A stretch of 12,174 bases of DNA from Anaerolineae bacterium (GTDB lineage Bacteria > Chloroflexota > Anaerolineae > JAAYZQ01): NCBI GenBank assembly GCA_016926595.1, contig JAFGOG010000138.1, forward strand, positions 1 to 12,174. The letters run 5' to 3'. The position numbers were made by a program, and so were the translations under genes. Within the stretch, counting starts at the first letter, position 1. Each line of letters begins with the position of its first letter. Positions 1 through 6,232 of this stretch are shown in pieces. Below the pieces are notes generated by a model. The model did no database searches. It had not been told where the DNA came from and saw nothing but the letters and a program-made list of their open reading frames with translations.

Positions 1-399
1 ACGACTGATGCAAGCACGCCCCCTTCTCGGGGGCACGCAAGCAGGTCTTCAAGCTGCTGCCATCATTTTGAACCTTGGCTGCTATGCTCCGCGGCCATCG
101 TAGGGGCTGGGAGGTTAGTAAGAGGGAGATGTTGTTGGAAAATCCACAGTTCCCAGCTCGAGTGTGTTGCCGGAGCCCCGAACTTGTTCGGGAAGACTTT
201 GACGGAGCGGGAGAACCGCCCCAACAAGTTGGGGACTCCATAGCCGAGCGATTTTTCCAACAAAAAAACCGAGGAATTGTCAGACATACCCAATAGAGGC
301 AGCGCTACCTCCGTGCCAAATTCGACGTCACCGCCCGCATGGCCTACAACTCTACTTGATCCTCCTCGCGTTCTTTCGGGCCTGGATCATTCTTGGGCA
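1..399. other. Left-edge region without an intact gene
   Basis: No reading frame here looks like a complete protein. It holds a 6-bp GC hairpin at 18-34 (GCCCCC/GGGGGC, loop of 5), a nested set of inverted repeats at 132-263 (listed separately), and an imperfect 16-bp palindrome at 296-311. On the + strand the frame running from about 75 to 296 continues past a TAG (294-296) into a stretch reading RQRYLRAKFDVTARMAYNST (297-356) before a TGA. That stretch looks protein-like and could be the end of a decayed gene, possibly a transposase, but I do not recognise the family. The region lies beyond the stop codon of the kinase gene, and I see no clear terminator for that gene. Confidence 0.4.
132..263. 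repeat. Nested inverted repeats, possible structured RNA or small element
   Basis: An 11-bp perfect inverted repeat (TTGTTGGAAAA at 132-142, complement at 253-263) closes the region and extends to 13 bp with one bulge. Inside it are GCTCG/CGAGC (156-160 with 245-249), GGAG/CTCC (172-175 with 236-239), and two similar hairpins, CCCGAA-CTTG-TTCGGG (177-192) and CCCCAA-CAAG-TTGGGG (219-234). All pairings nest without conflict, giving a multibranch fold. It could be a small RNA, a miniature inverted-repeat element, or chance structure in eroded coding DNA. No target-site duplication is obvious, and the strand cannot be told. Confidence 0.35.
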
Positions 400-2313
400 T
401 CAGGAACTCTGGCCATCCTGACTCTGGTCGTCTACGCCGGGGAGCGTAAAGGAAAAGACACTTCCCCTACCTGGCACGCCCTCGCTCTCAACTCCTACCT
501 GCCCACCAAGTCTATCCACGATACGCTGCACGATAGACAGGCCAAGCCCATGCCCTTTGCCATTCAGATGGGCAAGCTGTGTGAACGGAATGAACAACCT
601 GGCCCGCGCCTCGGGCATGAGGCCAGAACCATTGTCCTGCACCCAGAAGCGTACCATGCCGTCTGGCTGCGCCTCCGCACCCAGCTCCACCCGTGGCGGA
701 CGGCCACCATACTGGATGGCGTTGCTGATGTAGTTTACCCACACCTCTTCCACCCACGGCCCGTAACCCAACGCCGCTGGCCAGGTGTCGGGCACAACCA
801 TCTCGGCCTCGTACTCTGCAATCATGGACGCCAACCTGCGCTGGGCTTCGGCTACGATGGATGGCATACCAAGCGGCTCTATCTTGATGGCCATCTTGCG
901 CGCTCCAGCCAGCAACAGCAGCCCGTCAATAATCTCGCTGATCTTGTGCCCATTATGCACGACGGCACTGAAGCAGCGCTCCAGTTCCTCATCCGAAAAC
1001 CCGGTATGATCTTCCGCCAATACTTCGGCATAACCAGTCACTAGGCCCACAAGGCCCTGGAGATCATGAGCCACCGTGTGGGCAAAGGCATCCAGCTCCT
1101 CGTTGCGTGCTTCCAGTTCGGCCGTACGCTGCTGCAGGGCTTCCTCCACCCTCTTGCGCGCAGTAATGTCGCGGATATTGCACTGAATCACTCGCTCGTG
1201 GTCAACCAGGTAGACGTTGCTGACGAATTCCACGTCAATTCGCCGTCCATCGCTGGCTTCGAGTGGCAAGTCGGCGTAACGGATATACCCTTTGCTCTGC
1301 AATTCTACAAAAGCACTCCTGGATAACGTCACGTCTTTGAAGAGGCCGATTTCCCAGAGTCTCTTACCCCTCAGCTCCTCTGGAGAGTAGCCCAACATCT
1401 CTACCAGGAAAGGGTTGACATCGGCGATCTGCCCGGTGTCTGCATCAAGAATCAATATCCCGTCCTGGGCTGTTTCAAAGAGCCGTCGATAACGAACTTC
1501 TGAAGCTTCCAGCGCCTCCTCCGCCCACAGCCGCTCGGCAGCCCGGCTCAAGTGCTCGGCCACAGTCTGTACCAACTTGACTTCTTCTACCAGGAAGGGC
1601 CCCTCGTCCGCTTCCGGCTTTTCTTCCAGGTAACAGACCTCCAGCACGCCAACCCGCTGGCGGTGAGCCAGCAAGTCGGCGACCTGTCGCCAGGCTGTCT
1701 CTCGATAGTTCTGCGTCCGGAATTCCTGGCCGTCGAGGCTGATCCGGGCGCAGGCTGCGTCCGGGTACTGGAACGCGGGCGGGATCAAGTTCACCGCTCC
1801 CTGAAGGATTTCCTGGAGCTGCATGCCCTGCCGGCCGATCAACTGGGAGATGCCGTACAGGCAATTCAGCTCCTTGACCCGCTCGCCTAGGTCGTAGGCC
1901 AGCTTCTGCAGTGCCTGTTCCGTACGTTTGAGGCGCAATAGAGCCGCCACGTGCGCCATAAGCTCCTGGTTGGGAACCGGCCAGGTGATGTAGTCATCGC
2001 ACCCCGCCTCAAGCGCTTCAGTTGGGCTGTCCGACTCGGCCCGAGTGGCCGAGAGTATGACGACGTGGGTATTGGCCAATTGGGGATCCGCCTTGATGCG
2101 CCGACAGACCTCGACGCCGTTCAGGTCTGGAAGCATGACGCCGAGCAGGACCAGGTCCGGTTTCCACTCCTGGGCCAGGCGCAGGCCTTCCTGACCCGTG
2201 GCGGCCTCGATCACCTGGTGACCGGCGTCTCCGAGCAGCCGGGCCCCACCGCGCAGCAACGGCAGGCCGCCGGCGACGAAAAGGATGCGTGCGTTCTTTT
2301 CCCTCTCGCTCAC
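400..2313 (-). CDS. Sensor histidine kinase with degenerate receiver, PAS and HATPase domains
   Basis: This 637-residue protein has no membrane segment and is probably a cytoplasmic sensor kinase. Order of parts: receiver-like fold (about 9-128), a coiled linker, a GAF-like region (about 145-260), a PAS domain (about 272-390, with NPFLVEMLGYSPEEL), a HisKA helix pair with the phospho-accepting His at 416 (AHTVAHDLQ), and a HATPase with N box (N527, N531), G1 (DNGSG, 560-564) and G2 (GKGHGLGL, 585-592). The kinase half looks intact. The receiver does not: the acidic pair is Ala14-Gly15, the phospho-accepting Asp is Gly58 (LLGVMLPD), and the usual Lys is Trp111 (ITWPVP). The start is a GTG at 2311-2313 with a weak ribosome site; no better in-frame start lies between it and the promoter. 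No partner response regulator is adjacent. Confidence 0.9.
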   Translation of the reverse strand: MSEREKNARILFVAGGLPLLRGGARLLGDAGHQVIEAATGQEGLRLAQEWKPDLVLLGVMLPDLNGVEVCRRIKADPQLANTHVVILSATRAESDSPTEALEAGCDDYITWPVPNQELMAHVAALLRLKRTEQALQKLAYDLGERVKELNCLYGISQLIGRQGMQLQEILQGAVNLIPPAFQYPDAACARISLDGQEFRTQNYRETAWRQVADLLAHRQRVGVLEVCYLEEKPEADEGPFLVEEVKLVQTVAEHLSRAAERLWAEEALEASEVRYRRLFETAQDGILILDADTGQIADVNPFLVEMLGYSPEELRGKRLWEIGLFKDVTLSRSAFVELQSKGYIRYADLPLEASDGRRIDVEFVSNVYLVDHERVIQCNIRDITARKRVEEALQQRTAELEARNEELDAFAHTVAHDLQGLVGLVTGYAEVLAEDHTGFSDEELERCFSAVVHNGHKISEIIDGLLLLAGARKMAIKIEPLGMPSIVAEAQRRLASMIAEYEAEMVVPDTWPAALGYGPWVEEVWVNYISNAIQYGGRPPRVELGAEAQPDGMVRFWVQDNGSGLMPEARARLFIPFTQLAHLNGKGHGLGLSIVQRIVDRLGGQVGVESEGVPGRGSVFSFTLPGVDDQSQDGQSS

Positions 2314-2344
2314 AGCAACATCATCCCATATATGCTACAAGCAC

Positions 2345-2373
2345 ATTATATCATATGCGCCACAGGAGCACAA
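2345..2373 (-). promoter_or_regulatory. Promoter of the histidine kinase gene
   Basis: On the minus strand there is a perfect -10, TATAAT (2345-2350), preceded by TG one base away (an extended -10). A weak -35, TTGTGC (2368-2373), sits 17 bp upstream. Transcription would start near 2338, about 25 bases ahead of the GTG start. Confidence 0.55.
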
Positions 2374-2529
2374 GAAACATGTTGCATTTGTTCCCCTCGT
2401 CCGAGAGCCAACTCCAGCCAGTGATCAAGGTGGGACAACCCTGTCTTCGCCTCCCTAACATCAGCAGTCAGGCGTGGCGCAGGTAGCGACGTCGCCTGAA
2501 CTCCCTGGTTAGATGGTCATGTCTTGACC

Positions 2530-2949
2530 CTATTGCCGGCCGCGGTTTTCTCGAAAGTACTGTCGAGCTTTCGCCGCGATCTGACGATCGGTCATCTTGT
2601 CAACTGTTTCAACGGCCACGATGCGCCCATGGAGCCTGCTTTTCTCGATCCGTTGCTGCAGCTCGCTCTTGGCCTCGCCCGGGCCAAACAGCAGGATGGC
2701 ATCTGCGACACGGATGCTGGCAATGACCGCATCGTAGTAGATGTTGAGCTGCCCCGTCAACTTTTTCTCGCGGCTGTCGTCTGCCGGGACCTGGCGGGCT
2801 TCATAGGGGCCCTTAAGAGGTGAATCACTAGAGCGGCGGAGCTGTTTTTCAACCTTCGATATCGTCAGCCCCATTTCTTCCCCTGCATCCGTAATAGCCA
2901 CGACCACAGCCTTCCTATGGTCAATCCACACACCCACTGTCGTTTTCAT
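2530..2949 (-). CDS. Small Dom34/eRF1-domain-like protein
   Basis: This 139-residue protein opens with VGVWIDHRKAVVV, then has a variable charged middle (35-65). It ends with a conserved-looking core, ILLFGPGEAKSEL (85-97) and ETVDKMTDRQIAAKARQYF (114-132). That pattern matches a widespread bacterial family usually annotated as a Dom34/pelota- or eRF1-domain-like protein, thought from distant homology to act on ribosomes or RNA; no function is shown by the sequence itself. It lacks the N-terminal Sm-like and central domains of true pelota. The start ATG (2947-2949) has a strong ribosome site (AGGAGGG, 2953-2959). It diverges from the CsbD set and has its own promoter and a long structured leader. 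No clear terminator follows, so transcripts may run toward the kinase gene. Confidence 0.65.
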   Translation of the reverse strand: MKTTVGVWIDHRKAVVVAITDAGEEMGLTISKVEKQLRRSSDSPLKGPYEARQVPADDSREKKLTGQLNIYYDAVIASIRVADAILLFGPGEAKSELQQRIEKSRLHGRIVAVETVDKMTDRQIAAKARQYFRENRGRQ

Positions 2950-2966
2950 CGATCCCTCCTTTGTGT

Positions 2967-2990
2967 AGGCTGCGGATCAATCCGCAGCCT
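2967..2990 (-). promoter_or_regulatory. Perfect leader hairpin next to the ribosome site
   Basis: An 11-bp perfect inverted repeat (AGGCTGCGGAT and its complement around a 2-nt centre) sits about 6 nt upstream of the AGGAGGG ribosome site of the Dom34-like gene. In the mRNA this is a stable hairpin able to influence ribosome loading or mRNA life. A second, wider pair, TGATATC (2990-2996) with GATATCA (3050-3056), encloses the tandem 10-mers upstream. Confidence 0.6.
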
Positions 2991-2998
2991 GATATCCG

Positions 2999-3018
2999 AA
3001 ACGCGTTCAAACGCGTTC
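2999..3018. repeat. Two tandem copies of a 10-mer with a palindromic core
   Basis: AAACGCGTTC is repeated exactly twice head to tail. Each copy contains the 8-bp palindrome AACGCGTT, so the two palindromes are spaced 10 bp apart, about one helical turn, as expected for a paired protein-binding site. They lie downstream of the predicted start of transcription of the Dom34-like gene, inside its leader. Confidence 0.5.
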
Positions 3019-3097
3019 AATGGTATGCACCCCGTTTTAAAGGGTCTCCGATATCAGCCAGCGAATTCACCCGAAGGGGCTGGCGGATGCCTGAGTG

Positions 3098-3126
3098 AGT
3101 ATAGCACAAGGGCCATGTTGGGTCAA
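3098..3126 (-). promoter_or_regulatory. Promoter of the Dom34-like gene
   Basis: On the minus strand TTGACC (3121-3126) and TATACT (3098-3103) are separated by 17 bp, a near-consensus housekeeping promoter. Transcription would begin near 3091, leaving a leader of about 140 bases that holds the tandem 10-mers and the 24-bp palindrome. Confidence 0.65.
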
Positions 3127-3134
3127 GCCTCCGG

Positions 3135-3232
3135 GGGTGTTGTAGGACAAACACCTACAGGAGAGCGAGCCTGCAGCCTACAAGGGAATCGGACCTGCGC
3201 CGATAGACTCGAGCGCGGCAATCGAGTACAAT
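3135..3232 (+). repeat. 98-bp promoter-bearing repeat, copy A
   Basis: This matches 6084-6181 over 98 positions without gaps (about 73 identities by hand count). It begins with TGTAGG/CCTACA, a 6-bp hairpin with a 7-nt loop that is poorly kept in copy B. It ends with a promoter: TAGACT (3204-3209), 17 bp, TACAAT (3227-3232). Transcription would start near 3239, about 50 bases ahead of the CsbD gene. It also abuts the divergent promoter at 3098-3126, so the two units could be controlled together. Confidence 0.65.
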
Positions 3233-3289
3233 CGTGAGTGATGGACAAGCTCTAGGGTAACCTATTCGAAGGAAAAGGAGGGTCACGGA

Positions 3290-3496
3290 ATGAACAGGGA
3301 CATTTTCGAAGGCAAATGGAAGGAAATGCGAGGCCAGATCAGAGAGTGGTGGGGCAAACTCACCGACGACGAGCTGGAACAGGCGGGGGGCAAGGCCGAT
3401 CAGGTCATCGCCCTGCTCCAACAGAAGTATGGCTACTCCCGCGAGCATGCCGAAGAGGAATTCAACCGTCGACTGAAAGCGGTCAAGGACATCTAG
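3290..3496 (+). CDS. CsbD family stress protein
   Basis: This 68-residue, highly charged, helical protein starts MNRDIFEGKWKEMRGQIREWWGKLTDDEL, then GGKADQVIALLQQKYGYSREHAEEEF, the classic CsbD-family signature at the usual length. The family is named for a general-stress (sigma-B) protein of Bacillus subtilis; its biochemical role is unknown. The ATG is supported by a strong ribosome site (AAGGAGGG, 3275-3282). It is the first gene after the promoter in repeat copy A and is followed without a terminator by the DUF5679 and lmo0937-type genes, so these are probably one transcript. Confidence 0.92.
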   Translation: MNRDIFEGKWKEMRGQIREWWGKLTDDELEQAGGKADQVIALLQQKYGYSREHAEEEFNRRLKAVKDI

Positions 3497-3528
3497 AATC
3501 GGATCACGAATTCGTACCGGAGGTGTTC

Positions 3529-3564
3529 ATGGCGACGAGTGGAGCGCTGATGGCCTCCGGCTAG
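3529..3564 (+). other. Possible 11-codon minicistron with a strong ribosome site
   Basis: ATG at 3529 follows GGAGGTG by a few bases and is read for 11 codons (MATSGALMASG) to TAG at 3562-3564. The stop overlaps a hairpin at 3556-3580 (TCCGGC/GCCGGA-type stem). It may be a leader peptide for the zinc-ribbon gene 58 bases further on, the stub of a lost gene, or chance. Confidence 0.25.
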
Positions 3565-3622
3565 GCGATGGCTCGCCGGACCAGTCAGAGCCAAAGCAGA
3601 ACAGAAAAGAGAGGGGTACACC

Positions 3623-3784
3623 ATGGAATTCGAAGGCTATTGCGTCAAGTGCCGCACGAAGCGGAGGGTCAAGGAGGGTAAGGTCGTCAAGACGTCAAAC
3701 GGCCGGCCGATGGCCAAAGGTGCCTGCCCGGTGTGCGGCACCACAGTGAATCGGTTCCTATCAGACAAGGAAAGCAAGAAGTAA
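3623..3784 (+). CDS. DUF5679-type zinc-ribbon protein
   Basis: This 53-residue protein carries two Cys pairs, CVKC (7-10) and CPVC (35-38), the four ligands of a zinc ribbon. Between them lies a basic stretch with NGRPMAKG, and the tail is rich in Lys and Ser. The pattern YCVKC...NGRP...KG.CPVCGT matches the DUF5679 family, whose function is unknown; single zinc ribbons of this size often bind nucleic acid or ribosomes, but that is inference. A good ribosome site (GAGGGG) precedes the ATG. It lies in the probable CsbD transcript. Confidence 0.8.
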   Translation: MEFEGYCVKCRTKRRVKEGKVVKTSNGRPMAKGACPVCGTTVNRFLSDKESKK

Positions 3785-3853
3785 CCGGGGCGGGCAGAGC
3801 ACGGGATCATCTGACCGTATCGCTCGCTACTACCATCGAAAAGGAGAAATCTC

Positions 3854-4018
3854 ATGTTGTGGGCTATCGTCGCAATTCTGGTCGTGCTGTGGTTGGTCGG
3901 CTTTTTCGGTCCGAGGTATAATAGCGGGATCCCCAAGACCGGCAGCCTTCTTCACACCCTGATCGTCATCGCTGTCATACTCATCATATTGAAGCTCCTT
4001 GGGGTGATCAACTTCTAA
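3854..4018 (+). CDS. lmo0937-type small membrane protein
   Basis: This 54-residue peptide has two hydrophobic spans, about residues 2-18 and 32-52, joined by a short loop with GPRYNSGIPKTG. The layout (MLW-hydrophobic-G-loop-hydrophobic, near 50 residues) fits the lmo0937 family of small membrane proteins, often found beside stress genes; function unknown. The ribosome site is AAGGAG, 8 bases before the ATG. It is the last gene before the strong terminator at 4073-4115. A two-span hairpin topology is predicted from hydrophobicity only. Confidence 0.8.
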   Translation: MLWAIVAILVVLWLVGFFGPRYNSGIPKTGSLLHTLIVIAVILIILKLLGVINF

Positions 4019-4072
4019 AGATTCCTGGGGTGCTGCCGCAGTTGGCGTCCTACTGCCGGAACGCCACGTTAT

Positions 4073-4115
4073 CTGCCACCCGGTCGTTTGACGGGTGGCA
4101 GAACCTTTTATTCTC
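4073..4115 (+). terminator. Strong intrinsic terminator
   Basis: A 10-bp perfect stem (CTGCCACCCG at 4073-4082 with its complement at 4092-4101, loop of 9) is followed by a T-rich stretch (CCTTTTATTCT). The T tract is on the + side, so it ends the CsbD/DUF5679/lmo0937 unit and keeps it from reading into the convergent GH13 gene. A weaker hairpin (GGCGT/ACGCC) lies just upstream at about 4044-4066. Confidence 0.85.
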
Positions 4116-4124
4116 CCCGAACGA

Positions 4125-5912
4125 TCATTGCGAAAAGATCAGCACGCTGTAGGGGCCAATGGACAGCGCGGCGTAGAAGGGCAAGCTGTCCTGTTCGCCC
4201 GGTTCGGCGACCAGGTCGCCACTCGGATGACCTTGAAAGTCGTCGCTGTAACCCTGCCAATCGCTGTTGAAGCGGAGCTTCCAGGCCCCTGCGGCCGGGA
4301 AGCCGATGACGTAGCCATCCTGCGGTTCGTGAAAAAAGTTGGCGACGACCACGACATCGTCCGCCGGTCCACCCTTTTCCCAACGGTGGTAGGCGAGGAC
4401 CTTGCGTTCGTCGTGCAAATGATAGACCTGGAGGAACTGTCCGCACAGGCCCCGCGTCAAGCCGTCGCGGTTGAGCCGCAGCCGGATGAGATCGCGGTAC
4501 AGCCGGACGATGCCGTGGAACTCATCGCGTTGGTCCCAATCGAGAGGGCAGTCGTCGCGGAACCAGTCTCCTTCGAGGAACTCCTGGCCCTGGAAGAGCA
4601 TGGGGATGCCGGGCGCGGTTAAGACCATGGCGGCGGCCAGCGTCGAGCGTTTCCGCGCGTGCCAGCCCTTGGGGTCCTTCGGGTTGACCTCCTGCGGCAC
4701 GCGCGCCTTGCCGTTCGCCACCTCGTCATGCGATTCGCTATAGATGACCCGCGCAAAGGCGTCGTCGTTGTAGCGATAGCTTAGCGCGTCGCGGATGGCG
4801 GCGAGTGAGCGCTGCTCATCCTGGGGGGTGGTCACCGCTTGGCGGATGGGGTGGACAAAGTTGGCATCCCATTGTGAGCCGAACCCGGCGCCGCCGGCCC
4901 CAACGTCCGCGGTGAGCCACTCGTTGTTCTGCAGGTCCTCGGCGATGGTGATCCGGCCGGGGTGTTTCTGGGCGACCTGGCTGTTGATCGCCTGGAGCAG
5001 GCTCCAGCCCTCGGGCAGGTCCTCGCTGCCCGGGCCGCGGGGGGTGCGAATGTAAACGGTGCCGTCGAAGCGGAGGCCGTCCACGTGGTATTCCTCGAGC
5101 CACATCGTGACGTTGTCGAGGATGAATTGACGGACCTCGCCGCGTCCGTAATCGGGCCGGGTGTCCCCCCACGGTGTCTTGGCCCGGGCGTCGCTGTAAA
5201 AGTAAATCCCACCGAGATCGTTCTCGGACCAGCCGTCGAACTGCCACAGATCGAGGTCGCTTGGGCCCAAGTGGTTATAGACGACGTCGAGGATCACTGC
5301 GATGCCATGCTTGTGGGCGCGCTTGACGAACCGCTTGAACGCCAAGGGGCCTCCGTAGGCGATCTCAACCGAAAAGATGTGGGAGGGGTTGTAACCCCAC
5401 GACCGTTCTCCCGCGAACTGGGCTACCGGCATGATCTGGATCGCATTGACGCCGAGCTTTTTCAGATGCCCCAGACGAGCCGACACCGAGTCGAACTTGC
5501 CGGGCAGGTTTTCGTTCTCCTCGTCGTTGAACGTGCCGACGTGCAGCTCGTAGATGACGAGCTCGTTCCACGGTGCGAGACAAAAGTCATCCCCCTCCCA
5601 GTCAAAGCTCGGGTCGTGGACGATGGCATTGCCGACCGAATGGGTCACCTCGCGGGCATAGGGGTCAATGCGCGCGAGATCGCCCTGGGCCGTGGTAAGC
5701 AGGAAGCGGTACTCATCGCCGACATGAGCCTCGGCTACGTCGGCGTACCAGCAGCCGTTGTCCTCGGCCTGCATGGGGCATTTGTCCCCGTCCCAGTCGT
5801 TGAACGATCCGATGACGGCTACTCGCTGAGCATGGGGCGCCCATACGCGGAACGCGACTCCACCCACGTGAGGGATCGCTCCCATGCCCTCGATCTTGGT
5901 TTCATCGTTCAT
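4125..5912 (-). CDS. GH13 family branching-enzyme-like glycosidase
   Basis: This 595-residue cytoplasmic protein (no signal peptide) acts on alpha-glucans such as glycogen. It has an N-terminal CBM48-like domain (about 12-100, with FRVWAPHAQRVAVIGSFNDW), a GH13 barrel (about 115-490) and a C-terminal beta domain. All catalytic motifs are present: DVVYNH (209-214), DGLRFD with nucleophile Asp283, IAED with acid/base Glu325, and SHDE with Asp396. The IAED and ESHD forms recall eukaryotic-type (GH13_8-like) branching enzymes more than the usual GlgB or trehalohydrolase, so 1,4-alpha-glucan branching enzyme is the best guess and trehalohydrolase or another amylase the alternative. The ATG has a ribosome site (AGGAG, 7 bases away). 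No other glycogen or trehalose gene is nearby. Confidence 0.85.
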   Translation of the reverse strand: MNDETKIEGMGAIPHVGGVAFRVWAPHAQRVAVIGSFNDWDGDKCPMQAEDNGCWYADVAEAHVGDEYRFLLTTAQGDLARIDPYAREVTHSVGNAIVHDPSFDWEGDDFCLAPWNELVIYELHVGTFNDEENENLPGKFDSVSARLGHLKKLGVNAIQIMPVAQFAGERSWGYNPSHIFSVEIAYGGPLAFKRFVKRAHKHGIAVILDVVYNHLGPSDLDLWQFDGWSENDLGGIYFYSDARAKTPWGDTRPDYGRGEVRQFILDNVTMWLEEYHVDGLRFDGTVYIRTPRGPGSEDLPEGWSLLQAINSQVAQKHPGRITIAEDLQNNEWLTADVGAGGAGFGSQWDANFVHPIRQAVTTPQDEQRSLAAIRDALSYRYNDDAFARVIYSESHDEVANGKARVPQEVNPKDPKGWHARKRSTLAAAMVLTAPGIPMLFQGQEFLEGDWFRDDCPLDWDQRDEFHGIVRLYRDLIRLRLNRDGLTRGLCGQFLQVYHLHDERKVLAYHRWEKGGPADDVVVVANFFHEPQDGYVIGFPAAGAWKLRFNSDWQGYSDDFQGHPSGDLVAEPGEQDSLPFYAALSIGPYSVLIFSQ

Positions 5913-5954
5913 GTTGGCTCCTAACAGGTCTGCTTTGGCCGCCCCAGCTTGCCC

Positions 5955-5983
5955 ATTCTATCACAGAGGCGCTCCTCCGTCAA
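5955..5983 (-). promoter_or_regulatory. Promoter of the GH13 gene
   Basis: On the minus strand TTGACG (5978-5983) and TAGAAT (5955-5960) are 17 bp apart, with a TG one base before the -10. The leader to the ATG is about 35 bases. This supports independent transcription of the GH13 gene. Confidence 0.7.
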
Positions 5984-6083
5984 ACGGCAGGAATGCGTCT
6001 CCTGGAACATGGAACCTTACGAGCGACGCCACCATCCCGTTGGTCAACATCGCCCAGGTGAATGACACAGGACTCCCGGCGGT

Positions 6084-6181
6084 GGGTGCTGTAAGTAAAA
6101 CACCGACAGGGGAACGAGCCGGCCGCCTACATAAGAATCAGGCTTCAACCGATAGACCGCGGCGCGCTAATCGAGTATAAT
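6084..6181 (+). repeat. 98-bp promoter-bearing repeat, copy B
   Basis: This is the second copy of the element at 3135-3232, ungapped. It ends in TAGACC (6153-6158), 17 bp and a perfect TATAAT (6176-6181), so it should drive the Asp-box/HEAT gene from about 6188. The most conserved blocks are the first ten bases, AACACC-ACAGG, CGAGCC, GCCTACA, CCGATAGAC and AATCGAGTA. The terminal hairpin of copy A is not preserved here. Confidence 0.65.
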
Positions 6182-6232
6182 ATCAATGTAATGACAAATA
6201 TGAGTATTTCTAGAAGAGGATCGAGGTGTCTC

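Noticed and set aside
63..293. Minus-strand frame of 76 codons at the left edge
   Set aside because: No ribosome site, no family resemblance, and it coincides with inverted repeats; not supported as a gene.
277..1044. Open + strand frame of 255 codons
   Set aside because: It runs mostly antisense to the histidine kinase, whose HATPase motifs are clear, and has no recognisable motif of its own.
2480..2498. GCGACGTCGC palindrome downstream of the Dom34-like gene as a terminator
   Set aside because: No T-rich tract follows on the minus strand, so termination is not supported.
4962..5924. Open + strand frame of 320 codons
   Set aside because: It is antisense to the GH13 gene, which has all catalytic motifs; high GC content explains the long opposite frame.
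6191..6232. Earlier ATG for the Asp-box/HEAT gene
   Set aside because: It lies within about 10 bases of the -10 box with no ribosome site, whereas the ATG at 6233 has one and gives a better signal peptide.
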